Of a DNA stretch of 64,000 nucleotides, positions 37,876 to 48,680 are shown one piece after another; the first letter of the stretch is position 1; each line of letters starts with the position of its first letter. The translations under genes were made by a program, and so were the position numbers. The notes beneath the pieces are model-generated. The model did no database searches and was not told the origin of the DNA. It saw only the letters and a list, made by a program, of their open reading frames with translations. This DNA comes from FEN-1219 sp963728995 (lineage in GTDB: Bacteria; Pseudomonadota; Gammaproteobacteria; Steroidobacterales; Rariloculaceae), in the NCBI GenBank assembly GCA_963728995.1, contig CAVSMD010000001.1, positions 186,001 through 250,000 of the forward strand, in the 5' to 3' direction.

Positions 37876-39679
37876 CGCCGGCCGCGCAGAGGCACCTCTA
37901 CCCATTCTTCCTGCTCGATCGATTCGCCGCCTGCCCGCGTGAGATGCAGCACCCGCTTGAACAGCGGCACGTGTGCTTGTGTGCTGCGCCCGATGTGAAT
38001 GATTGTGGTCTGCACGACGTCGCGCGTAAACATGTCGATGACGCGCTCCAGCGTCTCGTCCTCCATGGACGAGAACATGTCGTCGAACACCACCCAGGGC
38101 GGAGCGTGCAGCACCACGCGGGCGAGCGCCAATGCCATCTGCTCGTCCTCGCGCAGCTCGCGATCCCAGCGCTGATCGGCGTCGAGGCTCTTCGCGTAGC
38201 GCCCGAGGCCCGTGAGCTCGAGCGCGCGAAGATAGTCGCGATCGGCGAAGCGGTCCGTGAGCGACGGGTAGGCGAGCGCTTCGCGCAGCGTGCCCCGCGG
38301 CAAATACGGTGTGCCGCGCGGCACGTACATCACGGGCTCGGCGCGCGGTCGCACGATGCGACCGCTGCCCCACGGCCACAGGCCCGAGAGCGCGCGGAAC
38401 AGCGGCGTCTTGCCCTCGCCGGGCGCTCCGCAAATCAAGGTGTGCTCGCCGGTCCGTATGACCACGCACCGCTCCTGGAATTCTTCGCGCCCGACGGGCG
38501 AGTCGACCTGAAGCTGGTCGAACACCATCTCTCCCGGCACGCCCTCGACGTACTCGATACGGCTACCGGCCTCGTGCTGCGACTCGGTGACGAGCAGCGC
38601 CGCACGGAAGTTCGCCACGCGCAGCAGCGTGGCGCGCCAATCCGCGAGCGCACTGAAGTTGTCGACGAACCAGCGCAGCGAGCCTTGCGCTTGAGTGAAC
38701 GCGGCGGCCGCCATCATCATGCCGCCGAACGAGGTCTTTCCGCCGAAGTACAGCGGTGCCGCGACGAGGATCGGCGCGACGCCCGTGATCCAACCGAAGC
38801 CGGCGGTGACCCATGTGAGATTCGTGAGGCCGCGAACGAGCCGGCGCATCGCGGTCATCAGATTGCCGATATGTCGTTCGACCCTGCGACGCTCGTCGGC
38901 CTCGCCGGCGGCGAGCGCAATGCCGTCGAGGTGCTCGTTGACCCTGACGAACGCGAAGCGCAGGTCGGCCTCCCGGGCATACCGATCCGCGTTGCGCCGA
39001 ACGAGCGTGTGACCGACAAAGTAGCTGAGCAGAGAGCCGACGACCGCATACGAGAGGGCGGCCCACAGCATGAAGCCCGGCACGCCGTAGTCGACCCCGT
39101 GATAGCGGAACGTGAAGTCTTCCGAAACCGTCCAGAGCACGCCCGCGAAGCCCGCGAGCAGCACGGTCGAGCGAAACAGCCCGGTGGATAGATCGAACGA
39201 CAGGTCGCAGAGCTTGAGGGTGTCTTCCGTCATGCGCTGGTCGGGATTCACGCCCATCGGGCTGCCGCTGGTGGCGAGCCAGAACGCACGGCGCGGCGCC
39301 ATCCAGAGCTTGAGCAGATCGCGCGTGAGCCCTTCCCGAAGGCGAAACTTGGTGGTCTCGTTGAGCCAGCGCTGCCCGACGTCGAGCACGAGCAGACTGC
39401 CGACGATCACGAAGTACACGCCGAGCTGATAGAGGAAATCGTTCAAGTCCCGGCGGGTGATCGCATCGTAGAACGGCTGATTCCACTTGTTCAGGATGAT
39501 CTGGCCGTACGTCGTCGCGAGAATGGCGAGCACCAGCGCGGTCAGCAACACGATGACGCGCCGGCCGACAGGCGATCGCGAATATCGCGCGCGCAGATCA
39601 TCCGCGCTTGCGTCGCGGCTCCCGCCCGGGCGGCTTCATTGAGCCCGGTCGCGTTGCGCGTGTCGTTGGGCTCGGTCAT
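37872..39679 (-). CDS. SbmA/YddA-like ABC transporter with degenerate ATPase domain, probable frameshift
   Basis: A fused membrane-ATPase protein of about 600 residues: SbmA/BacA-like membrane part (QIILNKWNQPFYDAI, several helices) and an ATP-binding domain. Walker A is kept (GAPGEGKT), but the Q-loop reads YVPRGTPYLP, the LSGGEQ signature reads LREDEQ, Walker B ends FDDM instead of LDEA, and the switch His is replaced (IGRS for GHR). Start inferred at 39679, which overlaps the GH15 stop as ATGA; reaching it needs a one-base shift near 39600, otherwise the frame begins at a GTG at 39551. Subfamily members move peptides or unknown solutes; its place among glycosidase genes suggests a sugar, which is inference. 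Confidence 0.83.
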
Positions 39680-41031
39680 GGCGACACCAGCGCTCGGCGC
39701 GCCGTCGCGCATGAGATGAAGGCGGCATAGCTCCACGCGAGATGCTTCGCGGACGTTTGCTCGCCCGTGCGTTGATCGAACTGCTCGGCAAGATCGCCGC
39801 TCTCGGGTGTGTAGGCGCGAACGGTTTCGAGAAAGCCGTCGCCGCGCGCGATCCAGCTCGCGCGCTCCTCACGGCCGGACGCATGCGCTGCGGCGAGATA
39901 ACAGAACTCGGCGGCGCCGAGCGTGGAAAAGTAATAGGCGCCACCCGAAAAATAGCTATCGCCTTCATAGCGGCCCAGCGCGGGGCGACGCTCTTGCGGG
40001 CGTCCTTCGTTGATGGGATAGAGCCTGGCGAACAGCCGCTCGAGCGCATCGAGCGTGTCGTGCATCCGAGGATCGCGCACCGAGTGCGGACCCTCCGTGG
40101 CGCCGGCGTGAACGGCGCTCAGGATCACGGCGATATCCAGCAGCTTGGTCGACGTCGCGCCGTGCGGCATGATCCGTGACTTGTAGAACCGAGCGCTTTC
40201 GAGCCAGAACTCATCGAGCCGCTCGCGCACGGCCGCGGCCTGCGCTTTCAGGGCGGCGGCTTCCGTGCTCTCCCCGGCGCCCAGTAGCCACGCCGCACCG
40301 TCGAGCAGCGCCGCCATCGAGACGCGCATCGTGAAGTAATGGTGGCCGAGCTCCTCCTCCCAGATATCGAGCGACGCCGCGCGCCAATGGGCGGCCGTCA
40401 GCGCGAGGTCGATGCGGAGCAATTGCTCGGCGTCGGCGAGCACGGCTTCGGTGAGCACCTCGCTGGGACGTCCACGTCCGGCCCGCAGCGTTTCGAGCCA
40501 GCGAAGCGTCGCGAGCGCCCGGAGCGCCGGACCGTCGTGCTGCGGCCGCGTCCACCGCGAGATGTCTAGGGTACCGTCGGGATTGACCCGCGTGTCCGCG
40601 TAAACCGCCTCCCCGGCTACGGTCAAGAGGTCGTCGCCGCGCAGATATTGCTCGAAGTCCGCCGTCACGCCCTGGCGCCACTGCGGCGTCGCGACGAGCG
40701 CGCGCCCGTCGAGCGCTCTGAGCGCGAGGCTGAAGCGCACGAAATCGCCGAAATGCGTGATCGCTTGCGCGCCGAGATGACTCGCTTCGTAGAGCAAGCG
40801 CACGCTGTCGATGACGATCGCCGAGTCTCGGAACCAGTGAAAAAAGTAGTCCGGGTCCGGATCCCAGGACGCGAGCACCGGCGACGCGACGATCGAGCCC
40901 TGCAACGGCTGCACGGTCTGGCCGAAGCCCGGGCGCTTCTTGACGAGGTCGCACGCCGAGACGCTTCTCAGCATCGCAATCGCAGCGTGGCGGTACTCAC
41001 GAGCCATCCATTGCTCGAGGTCCTGGGTCAC
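39676..41031 (-). CDS. GH15 glucoamylase-family glycosidase
   Basis: A 451-residue single-domain (alpha/alpha)6-barrel enzyme that releases glucose from non-reducing ends of alpha-glucans or related glucosides. Marks: SPVLASWDPDPDYFFHWFRDSA near the start, the general-acid Glu in DIWEEELGHHYFT, and the base Glu in LAEQF followed by SAKHLAWSYAAF near the end. No signal peptide. The GTG at 41031 overlaps the upstream stop (GTGA) and its own stop overlaps the ABC gene start, so it is locked into the operon. The frame is intact. Confidence 0.88.
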   Translation of the reverse strand: MTQDLEQWMAREYRHAAIAMLRSVSACDLVKKRPGFGQTVQPLQGSIVASPVLASWDPDPDYFFHWFRDSAIVIDSVRLLYEASHLGAQAITHFGDFVRFSLALRALDGRALVATPQWRQGVTADFEQYLRGDDLLTVAGEAVYADTRVNPDGTLDISRWTRPQHDGPALRALATLRWLETLRAGRGRPSEVLTEAVLADAEQLLRIDLALTAAHWRAASLDIWEEELGHHYFTMRVSMAALLDGAAWLLGAGESTEAAALKAQAAAVRERLDEFWLESARFYKSRIMPHGATSTKLLDIAVILSAVHAGATEGPHSVRDPRMHDTLDALERLFARLYPINEGRPQERRPALGRYEGDSYFSGGAYYFSTLGAAEFCYLAAAHASGREERASWIARGDGFLETVRAYTPESGDLAEQFDQRTGEQTSAKHLAWSYAAFISCATARRALVSP

Positions 41032-42438
41032 CGTGGAGCGGCTCTCGAAGGCGGACTCGAGAAGCCAAGCCGCCGGAGTCCGGCCTGCACCTCGGGCACT
41101 GCCATGAACAGCTTCCACAAGAGACCTGTCCGATGGTTCTCGATCATGACGATGATCGGCCCTTGATCAATGGCCAGAAAAGTGTCCGCGTACCAGTTTT
41201 CGCTCTCGCAGAACGCGTCGATGAAGCCGAGCTCGCGCCAGACGCGCTTCCCGTGCCGTTTCAGCAGGTGCCGCAATACGGTCATGACCTCGGCGGGCGC
41301 ATACGGCAGGCTGGCGATCGCGGCCGTCGGCGAGATCGTCCCGTTGTCGTTGTCCGGAGCATGGGCCGAGTAGCCGGCGGGATCGTCGCTCGCGGTCAGC
41401 CCCCAGCAGGCCTCGCCGTAGCCCGCAAATCGACCCGGATTCGCGATGCAGTGCGCGCGATTGATGCGGACGTGACGCACGTTTTGCTGCCAGTAGTCCG
41501 CATACCGGTCGACGAGTCCGCGCGGATCGAGGCCCAGGAACGAGTAGTGCGCGAAGAACAGAGGGCCGCCGTAAGCCATGCCGAGCGGTAGCTCGACGCC
41601 GTGCCAGCGCTTGCGATTCAGAAACCCGGGCCCGCTCGCGAACCCGCGATGATAGACCGCGGGGTCGATCGGGTAGCGCGGCGAGGAGGCCGCGAGCACG
41701 TACGTGATTAGGCACTCGTTCCACCCGCGGATCGCATGATCCATTGCCCAGCCGTTGTAGGGGCTCCAGTGCCAATAGAGCACCTCGCGCCCTTGCGTGA
41801 ACCAGCTCCACTCGACCTCGTCCCAGAGCGTGGAGATTCGCGAGCGGACCGAGCCCTCCTCCGGTGTCTCTCGCCGGAAATATTCACGCGCGGTGAGCAA
41901 GCCCATGATCAGCAGCGACGTCTCGACGAGATCGGCAGCGTCGTCCTTGCGCGAGAAGGGCATGGTTGCGCCGGTCCGCCCGTGCGCGAAGTGCGGAAAC
42001 GCCCCGTGATAACAGGGCGCCCGCAGCAGCACATCGAGCATGCGGCCGAGCCGCTCGAGCGCCGCGTCGCGCGTTATCCAGCCTCGTTCCGCGGCGACGA
42101 TCAGGGCCATGACGCCGAAGCCGGAGCCTCCGACCGTGACCGGGTCCTCGAGCGGTGCCGTGCCCCCGATCTCCCGCGGTGCGGCGGTCGAAGGCGAGGC
42201 CACTCGCGGGATGCGCTGCGTCCCAGAAATAGCGAAAAGTTTGGCGCTGCACGATCTCGAGCAGCCCGTCGTCGGGCAGCGCGGCGAGCTTCCTCGGATC
42301 GCGTGGCACGCCGGAGCCGGCACGAACGGCGCCCGTAGCCGCGGTCACTGTACGTGAACGGCTTCGTTTTCCGGCGGACCCGGCCGCGCGCGACCGTTTG
42401 CGCTTCGACGACTGAACTTCCACTGTTCCGGCGCCCAT
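41028..42438 (-). CDS. GH144 (glycoamylase-domain) endo-beta-1,2-glucanase-type protein, one frameshift
   Basis: About 469 residues after correction, almost all of it the glycoamylase domain PF10091. Hallmarks: TFRYFWDAAHPASGLAFDR, GGSGFGVMAL, WHWSPYNGWAMDH, GGPLFFAHYSFLGLDPR, ASDDPAGYSAHAPD, GTISPTAAIASLPY and LAIDQGPIIVMIENHRTG. Characterised GH144 enzymes cut beta-1,2-glucan. The frame breaks near 42183; removing one base gives DRAPREIGG. The start is uncertain: the ATG at 42438 gives a basic Ser/Arg/Lys-rich leader with no hydrophobic core, so no export is predicted. First gene of the coupled chain, divergent from GH3 with a 39-bp gap. Confidence 0.87.
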
Positions 42439-42477
42439 CTTCCCGACAAGTGCCTGCCAATTTTGCGCGGATCGCGC

Positions 42478-44640
42478 ATGATTGTCTCCATGAGCAAGAT
42501 TGACGCGCTCCTGGGCCGGATGACGCTCGCCGAGAAGCTCGGCCAGCTGACGATGACGGCCGCGGGCTATGCCGTGACCGGCCCCGTGATCGCGGGGGAT
42601 TCGACGGACTCGATCCGTGACGGCAGGCTCGGCAATCTGCTGAACCTCGTCGGCGCGCAGCATGTCCACGAGATGCAGCGCATCGCGGTCGAGGAGTCCC
42701 GGCTCGGAATTCCGCTCCTGATCGGGTTCGACGTGATCCATGGCCACCGGACGCTGTTCCCGGTGCCGCTCGCGGAGGCCGGGACGTTCGAGCCGCGGCT
42801 GTGGGAGCTCACGGCGCGCGAATCCGCCCGCGAGATGGCGGCCGACGGCCTCGCCATGACGTTCGCGCCCATGCTCGATGTGTCGCGCGACCTGCGCTGG
42901 GGTCGCACGGTCGAAGGTCCGGGCGAGGATCCGTGGCTCGCCGCGCAGATCGCCCGTGCGAAGGTCCGAGGATTTCAGGGCACCGATCTCGCTTCGGCGG
43001 AATCGGTGGCGGCCACGGCCAAGCATTTCTGCGCGTACGGCCCCGTGGCCGGCGGCCGCGACTATGCCTCCGTGGACATCTCCGAGCGCACGCTTCGCGA
43101 GGTGCATCTGCCCGCGTTCGCCGCGGCCGTGCGGGCCGGCGTCGCGGCGATCATGCCGGCATTCACGGATCTCGCCGGCGTCCCGATGACGGCGAACAAG
43201 GCGCTGCTGCGCGACTACCTGCGCGGCGAGCTCGGCTTCGACGGCGTGCTGGTGAGCGACTACAACGCGATCCGTGAGCTCATCCAGCACGGGGTGGCGG
43301 CCGATGTCGTCGAAGCGGCCGTCCTCGCGCTGCAGGCCGGCGTCGACATCGACATGATGGCCGGGGCCTATCGGGACGGCCTACCCCGGGCCCTCGAGCG
43401 CGGATGGGTGAGGATCGACGAGGTCGACCAGAGTGTGCTTCGCGTGCTGCGCCTAAAGGAACGTCTCGGACTGTTCGACGACCCGTATCGGCGCGGAGCG
43501 ACGACGGAACCGGTCGAGACAGTCGCGGCGCGTCGGCGCCTGTCGCGCGACGTCGCCGCGAAATCGCTCGTACTCGTGAAGAACTCGGACGATGCGCTGC
43601 CGCTTCCGTCGAGCGCTCGGCGCGTCGTCGTGCTCGGGCCGCTCGCCGACGCGTGGCGCGAGATGCGCGGCCCGTGGGCGGGTGCCGGCTACGAAGAGCC
43701 GAGCGTCACGGTGCTTGCGGGCCTGCGTGCAGCGCTCCCGAGCGCCCACGTCGCAGCGGCGGAAGGCGTCGCGATCGCCGACCCGGAGGCCTCGGGCATC
43801 GCCGGCGCCGTCGAGCTCTTGAACGACGCAACCGACGCAGTCGTGCTCTGCGTCGGCGAGGCCGCCGAGATGAGCGGCGAAGCCGCGACGCGCGCGTTTC
43901 CCGAGCTGCCGGGCGCGCAGCACGCGCTCGCCGCCGCGGTGCTCGAGCGCGCGGCCGCCGTCGACGTCCCCGTGATCGTGGTGCTGTTCTGCGGCCGGCC
44001 GTTGATCGTGCCATGGCTGCTCGAGCGGGCCGCCGCGCTGCTCGTCGCTTGGTTCCCCGGCGCGGAAGCCGGGCATGCGATCGCCGACGTGCTCACCGGC
44101 CGTGCGTCGCCGTCGGGCCGCATGCCGATCACCTGGCCGCGCGCCCTCGGGCAGGTCCCGATCTTCTACGCGCAGCGTTCCGGCGGCCGGCCCGAGAACC
44201 CGCAGGATCGCTTCACGAGCAAGTATCTCGACACCGCAAGCTCCCCGCTCGTGGCATTCGGCTTCGGTCTGACCTACGGCCGTTGCACCTACTCGAACCT
44301 GCGGGTGGGACCGGAGATCGCGACGGAGGGAGACCTGATCGAGGTCAGTGTCGAGGTCACGAACGAGGGCGTGCGCGCCGCGGAGGAGACCGTGTTCCTG
44401 TTCGTTCACGACCCCGTCGCGAGCGTGGCGCGCCCGACCCTCGAGCTCAAAGCCGTGACGAAGATCGCGCTCGAGCCCGGGGCAACGGGTACGGCACGCT
44501 TGCGAGTGCCCGTCGCCGAGCTTCGGTTCCTGGGCGTGGACCTGCGACCGGTGCTCGAGCCCGGCGAGGTCGAGATTCTGGTGGGACCGTACGCCGAGCG
44601 AGCGCAGCTCCTATCCCGTCGCTTGACGATCCGTGCGTGA
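42478..44640 (+). CDS. GH3 beta-glucosidase (BglX-like)
   Basis: A 720-residue three-domain GH3 enzyme: TIM barrel with LLIGFDVIHGHRT, RWGRTVEGPGEDP and KHFCAYG, the nucleophile Asp in VLVSDYNAI near 255, the sandwich domain with SLVLVKN, then a fibronectin-III-like C-terminus (GFGLTY, EVTNEG). The general-acid Glu lies in the second domain as in BglX. No signal peptide, unlike periplasmic BglX, so cytoplasmic action on short beta-glucosides is expected. Two ATGs are possible, 42478 and 42490; GGA eight bases before the first favours it. With GH144 it would complete beta-1,2-glucan breakdown. Confidence 0.93.
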   Translation: MIVSMSKIDALLGRMTLAEKLGQLTMTAAGYAVTGPVIAGDSTDSIRDGRLGNLLNLVGAQHVHEMQRIAVEESRLGIPLLIGFDVIHGHRTLFPVPLAEAGTFEPRLWELTARESAREMAADGLAMTFAPMLDVSRDLRWGRTVEGPGEDPWLAAQIARAKVRGFQGTDLASAESVAATAKHFCAYGPVAGGRDYASVDISERTLREVHLPAFAAAVRAGVAAIMPAFTDLAGVPMTANKALLRDYLRGELGFDGVLVSDYNAIRELIQHGVAADVVEAAVLALQAGVDIDMMAGAYRDGLPRALERGWVRIDEVDQSVLRVLRLKERLGLFDDPYRRGATTEPVETVAARRRLSRDVAAKSLVLVKNSDDALPLPSSARRVVVLGPLADAWREMRGPWAGAGYEEPSVTVLAGLRAALPSAHVAAAEGVAIADPEASGIAGAVELLNDATDAVVLCVGEAAEMSGEAATRAFPELPGAQHALAAAVLERAAAVDVPVIVVLFCGRPLIVPWLLERAAALLVAWFPGAEAGHAIADVLTGRASPSGRMPITWPRALGQVPIFYAQRSGGRPENPQDRFTSKYLDTASSPLVAFGFGLTYGRCTYSNLRVGPEIATEGDLIEVSVEVTNEGVRAAEETVFLFVHDPVASVARPTLELKAVTKIALEPGATGTARLRVPVAELRFLGVDLRPVLEPGEVEILVGPYAERAQLLSRRLTIRA

Positions 44641-44697
44641 TCCGCGCAGACGCGACGCTGAACGTCGGGCGTGCGTTTGCGCGTCGCACGGCCGGCG

Positions 44698-45973
44698 TCA
44701 CAGAGCGCGCGGCGGCGGTCCGCCCGTGGCCCAATCGAGCAGCTCCACCGTGTGCACGACGGGCAGTCCCTCGGCAGAGGCGAGCTGCGTGATGCATCCC
44801 ACGTTGCCGGTCGCCACCACCGCGGCGTGCGTGCGCGCAACATTGGCGAGCTTGCGCTCGCGAAGCCGCGCCGCGATGTCCGGCTGCAGCACGTTATAGG
44901 TGCCCGCGGACCCGCAGCACAGGTGCCCTTCGGCGATCTCGCGAACGTCGAACCCCGCGGCCGCGAGCAGACGCCGCGGCTCGGCGTCGACCTTCTGGCC
45001 GTGCTGCATCGAGCACGCCGAGTGATACGCCACGGCGAGCCGCGGCACGCCGCCCGCCCGGGCTGGCAGACCGAGCTCGGCCAGTACCTCCGTGATGTCG
45101 CGCGCCTTCGCGCTGACGGCCGCGGCCTTCGCTGCGAGCCGGTCATCGTTGCGAAACAGGTAGCCCAGGTCCTTCGCATGCGTGCCGCAGCCCGACGCGT
45201 TCGCGACCACGGCGTCGAGTCCCTTGCCCTGAAGCTCGGCGTCTAGCCGCTCGACGAGGCTCGCTCCCAGCGCGCGCGCCCGCGGCTCCTGTCCCAGGTG
45301 GTGCACCAGCGCCCCGCAACAGCCGCCGACCACCACGACTTCGGCGCCGGCCCGCTCCAGCAGACGGATCGTCGCTGCGCCGATCTCCGGCGCGATGACG
45401 CTCTGCACGCAGCCGTCGAGCAACGCGACGCGCGCCCGTGTCGGCGCGCGCAGGGCGTTCCGGCTCTCGCCGCGCCCGCCGGCCGCGGGCCGGCGCCGCG
45501 CGAGCTCGAGCATCGCGCGCAACGGGCGCGGCAGCAGCGGCGCGAACGGCCGCGCGAGCGCGCCGACCGCCAGCGCCGCGCGCACGCGCCGCGGATACGG
45601 CAGCACGAACCCGAGCGCCGCGCGTAGCCCGCGCTCGAGCAGCGGCCGCCGGTACGTGCGCTCGACATGCACGCGTGCATGATCGATCAGGTGCTGGTAG
45701 TGAACTCCGGACGGGACACGTCGTCATGCACGCCAGGCAACTCAAGCAGCGGTCGATGTGGCGCACGACCTCGGCGGTGGCCGGACGATCGTGCTCGAGC
45801 ATGTCCTTGATCAGATAAATGCGGCCGCGCGGCCCATCGAGCTCGTCGCCGAGCAGCACGTACGTGGGGCAGGTCGCGGTGCAGAAGCCGCAGTGCACGC
45901 ACTTGCGAAGAATCTGCTCGCTGGCCGCGACGTCGGGATCGGCGAGCTGGCGCTCTGTAAAGCGAGTTTGCAC
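44698..45973 (-). CDS. glcF: Glycolate oxidase iron-sulfur subunit, one frameshift
   Basis: Carries electrons from GlcDE through two 4Fe-4S clusters. N-terminal CVHCGFCTATCPTY and CLSCLACMTTCP motifs, then two CCG-type domains (GGCCGALVHHLG and HLCCGSAGTYN) as in GlcF and LldE. The frame breaks near 45713 immediately after the second cluster; removing one C gives TCPSGVHYQHLIDHAR and joins the rest. Corrected length about 424 residues. GTG start at 45973, 13 bp after GlcE. Third gene of glcDEF. Confidence 0.93.
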
Positions 45974-45985
45974 CGCTGCCCTTCC

Positions 45986-47120
45986 CTAGCCCATGCGACC
46001 CGGATTCAACACGCCGCGCGGATCGAATGCCTGCTTCAACCTCGCAGCCGCCGCGGCGAAGGCGGCCGACGGCGGCTGGAACACCGGCGCAGCGGCTCGC
46101 GCCGCGGCCGGAGCCTTGATCAGCGTCGCGTGGCCCGTCGTGAGCGCCGCCCGTACGTGCACCGCCTCCACGTCGGCGTACGCGGCCCAGATCAACCCCC
46201 CGCCCCAGTCGAGCAGATAACGATCCGGTCGCAGGCGTTCCACGACCTGCGGCGCGTCGGCCGGCGGCACCGAGATTCGCCACACCACGGGGCTCGCCGC
46301 GAGCGCCGCCGCGCTGCCGTGCGCGTGCCACCGCTCGCGTGACGCCGCGCCATCGAGCAGCGCGGACGGCGTGAGCCCGAGCTGCGCGCACAGCGCCGCC
46401 GTGCGCGCTTCGACCGACGCCGCGAAGCCCTCGATGCGCACGAGGCTGCCCTGGCTCGGATCGAAGCCCGCCGCCGATACCTCGTGCGGCGAGCCGAGCG
46501 CCGCCGTCAGCAGCGCGACACTGGCCGCCGCGGTCGCACTCGGCAGGACCAGCGTTCGATCGAGCTCGGGCGCCGGCACGACGCGCAGCGTGACCTCGGT
46601 GAATACCGCGAGCGTGCCCCACGATCCCGCGAGCAGCTTCGGCAGATCGTAGCCAGTGACGTTCTTCACGACCTTGCCGCCGGCCTTGAAGCGCTCGCCG
46701 CGCCCGCTCACGGCGGCAAAGCCGAGAAAGTGATCCCGCGCGGCACCCGCCGCGACTCGCCGCGAGCCGGCCAGGTTGGCCGCAAGCACGCCACCGATCG
46801 TCTGCGGCAATGGCACTCCGAGCAGCGCACCGAGATCCGGAGGCTCGAACGCGAGCCGCTGCGCATGGGCCGCCAGCGCCGCGTCGATGGCCGGCAACGG
46901 CGTGGCGGCTCGAGCCGTCAGCACGAGCTCCGCGGGCTCGTATTCCACGATGCCGTCGAGCGCGCCAAGATCGAGCAGCGTCGGCGTCCACGGGCCGACC
47001 CACGGCGCGCTTCGAGCCTCCGCCGATCGGCTCGAGCGCTCGCTTGCTGTCGGCCACGATCGCGGCCAGGTCCGCGACATCGCGCGGCCGCAGCACGGCG
47101 CCGTGAGTAGCGGGGGCCAT
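45986..47120 (-). CDS. glcE: Glycolate oxidase FAD-binding subunit, one frameshift
   Basis: Second FAD subunit of glycolate oxidase, about 377 residues after correction. It starts MAPATHGAVLRPRDVADLAAIV with the FAD motif EPIGGGSKRAVGRP; after a one-base shift near 46981 it continues LLDLGALDGIVEYEPAELVL, RFKAGGKVVKNVTGYDLPKLLAGSWGTL and ends FDPRGVLNPGRMG. It starts four bases after the GlcD stop. Because both this gene and GlcD carry a shift, an unbroken 876-codon frame spans them and mimics a fusion, but the junction is out of register for both. Confidence 0.92.
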
Positions 47121-47124
47121 GCCG

Positions 47125-48616
47125 TCAGAACCGCGGCAGATGCGCGAACCGCTCGGCGCCGGAGTGCACGTGCTCGCGCCCCTGCTCCGCGCAGCGGCGC
47201 AACGTCGGAAAAACCTTGCCCGGGTTGAAGCGCACTTCGCGGATCGAAGGCGTGCTTCACACGATGTTGCACCTCGAGATCGACGGGCTCGAATTGATAC
47301 GTCATCAGATCGCGCTTCTCGAGCCCCACGCCGTGCTCGCCGGTCAGCACTCCGCCGGCGTCCACGCACAGCTTCAGGATGTCGAAGCCGAACGCCTCGG
47401 CTCTGTCGATCTCGCCCGGCACGTTCGCGTCGTACAGGATCAGCGGATGCAGATTGCCGTCGCCCGCGTGAAACACGTTCGCCACCCGCAAGCCGTAGCG
47501 CGCCTGCATCGCGTGGATCTCGCGCAGCACGCGCGGCAGCTCGCGGCGCGGAATCGTGCCGTCCATGCAGTAGTAGTCCGGACTCAACCGACCGACGGCG
47601 GGAAACGCCGCCTTGCGCCCGGCCCAAAACGCCAGCCGCTCGCGCTCGCTGGTCGACGCGCGCACCCCGGCGGCCGCGTTTCCTGCGGCAATCGCGCGCA
47701 CGCGCTCGATCAGGTAATCCACCTCGACCGCCGGGCCATCGAGCTCGACGATCAGCAGCGCTTCCACGTCGAGCGGATAACCGACCTCGACGAACGCCTC
47801 GGCCGCCGCGATGGCAGGCTTGTCCATCATTTCCATGCCGGCCGGAATGATGCCGCTCGCGATGATTGCGGCCACGCACGCACCGGCCGACTCGACGCTC
47901 TGAAACCCGATCAGCAGCGCACGAGCCGTCTCGGGCCGCCGCAGGATTCGCACCGTGACTTCGGTGACGATCCCGAGCAACCCCTCTGACCCGACGGTCA
48001 GACCGAGCAGGTCGTAGTGACCCGCGTCGAGAAACTTGCCGCCGAGGCGGATGATCTCGCCCTGCGGCGTGACGAGCTCGACGCCGAGCACGTTGTTGGT
48101 GGTCAAGCCGTATTTCAGGCAGTGCACGCCGCCGGAATTCTCGGCCACGTTGCCGCCGATCGTGCACGCGATCTGGCTCGACGGATCCGGAGCGTAGTAG
48201 AAGCCTTCGCCGGCCACGGCGTGACTGATCGCGAGATTCGTGACGCCGCATTGCGCCACTACGCAGCGGTTCGCGTAATCGATGTCGAGAATCCTGTTGA
48301 ACTTCCCGAGCGCCACGACGATCGCGTCGGCCGCGGGAATGGCACCGCCCGACAGTGACGTGCCGGCACCGCGCGGCACGACGTTCACGCCCTCGCGGCT
48401 CGCGTAGGCGACGATCGCCGCAACCTCTGCGGTGGTCTCGGGCAGCACGACCGCCAGCGGTCGCTGCCGGTAGGCCGTCAGCGCGTCGGTCTCGTAGGCG
48501 GCGAGCCGCAGGTCGTCGTCGACGACGTTGCCCGGCGCCACGAGATCGCGCAGCGCTCGAACGATGCTCGGGCGGCGCTCGATGATGGCCGCATCCGGGG
48601 TCGGCAGACAGATCAT
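47125..48616 (-). CDS. glcD: Glycolate oxidase catalytic FAD subunit, one frameshift near the end
   Basis: Oxidises glycolate to glyoxylate at the inner face of the membrane. About 497 residues: PRGAGTSLSGGAIP (FAD), IGGNVAENSGGVHCLKYG, VGSEGLLGIVTEVT, then VFHAGDGNLHP and the GEHGVGLEKRDLM motif. Near 47237 one extra base shifts the frame; the correct end reads FNPGKVFP and stops at 47125 after HVHSGAERFAHLPRF. The ATG at 48616 fits the family. With GlcE and GlcF it feeds malate synthase G at 9728-11905. Confidence 0.94.
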
Positions 48617-48680
48617 GGCCGCGATTAGACACTAAAACTCGCGGCCGCGCATACGCGGTGCGAGCTGCGACCGGCCGACG

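Noticed and set aside
35353..39191. Long plus-strand frames over the CocE-like and ABC genes
   Set aside because: Arg/Ala/Val-rich translations without motifs, antisense to genes with clear families; a known effect of high GC third positions.
45986..48616. Apparent 876-codon GlcD-GlcE fusion
   Set aside because: Two one-base shifts, near 47237 and 46981, keep a frame open through the junction; the true GlcD end (TGA at 47125) and GlcE start (ATG at 47120) are in other frames.
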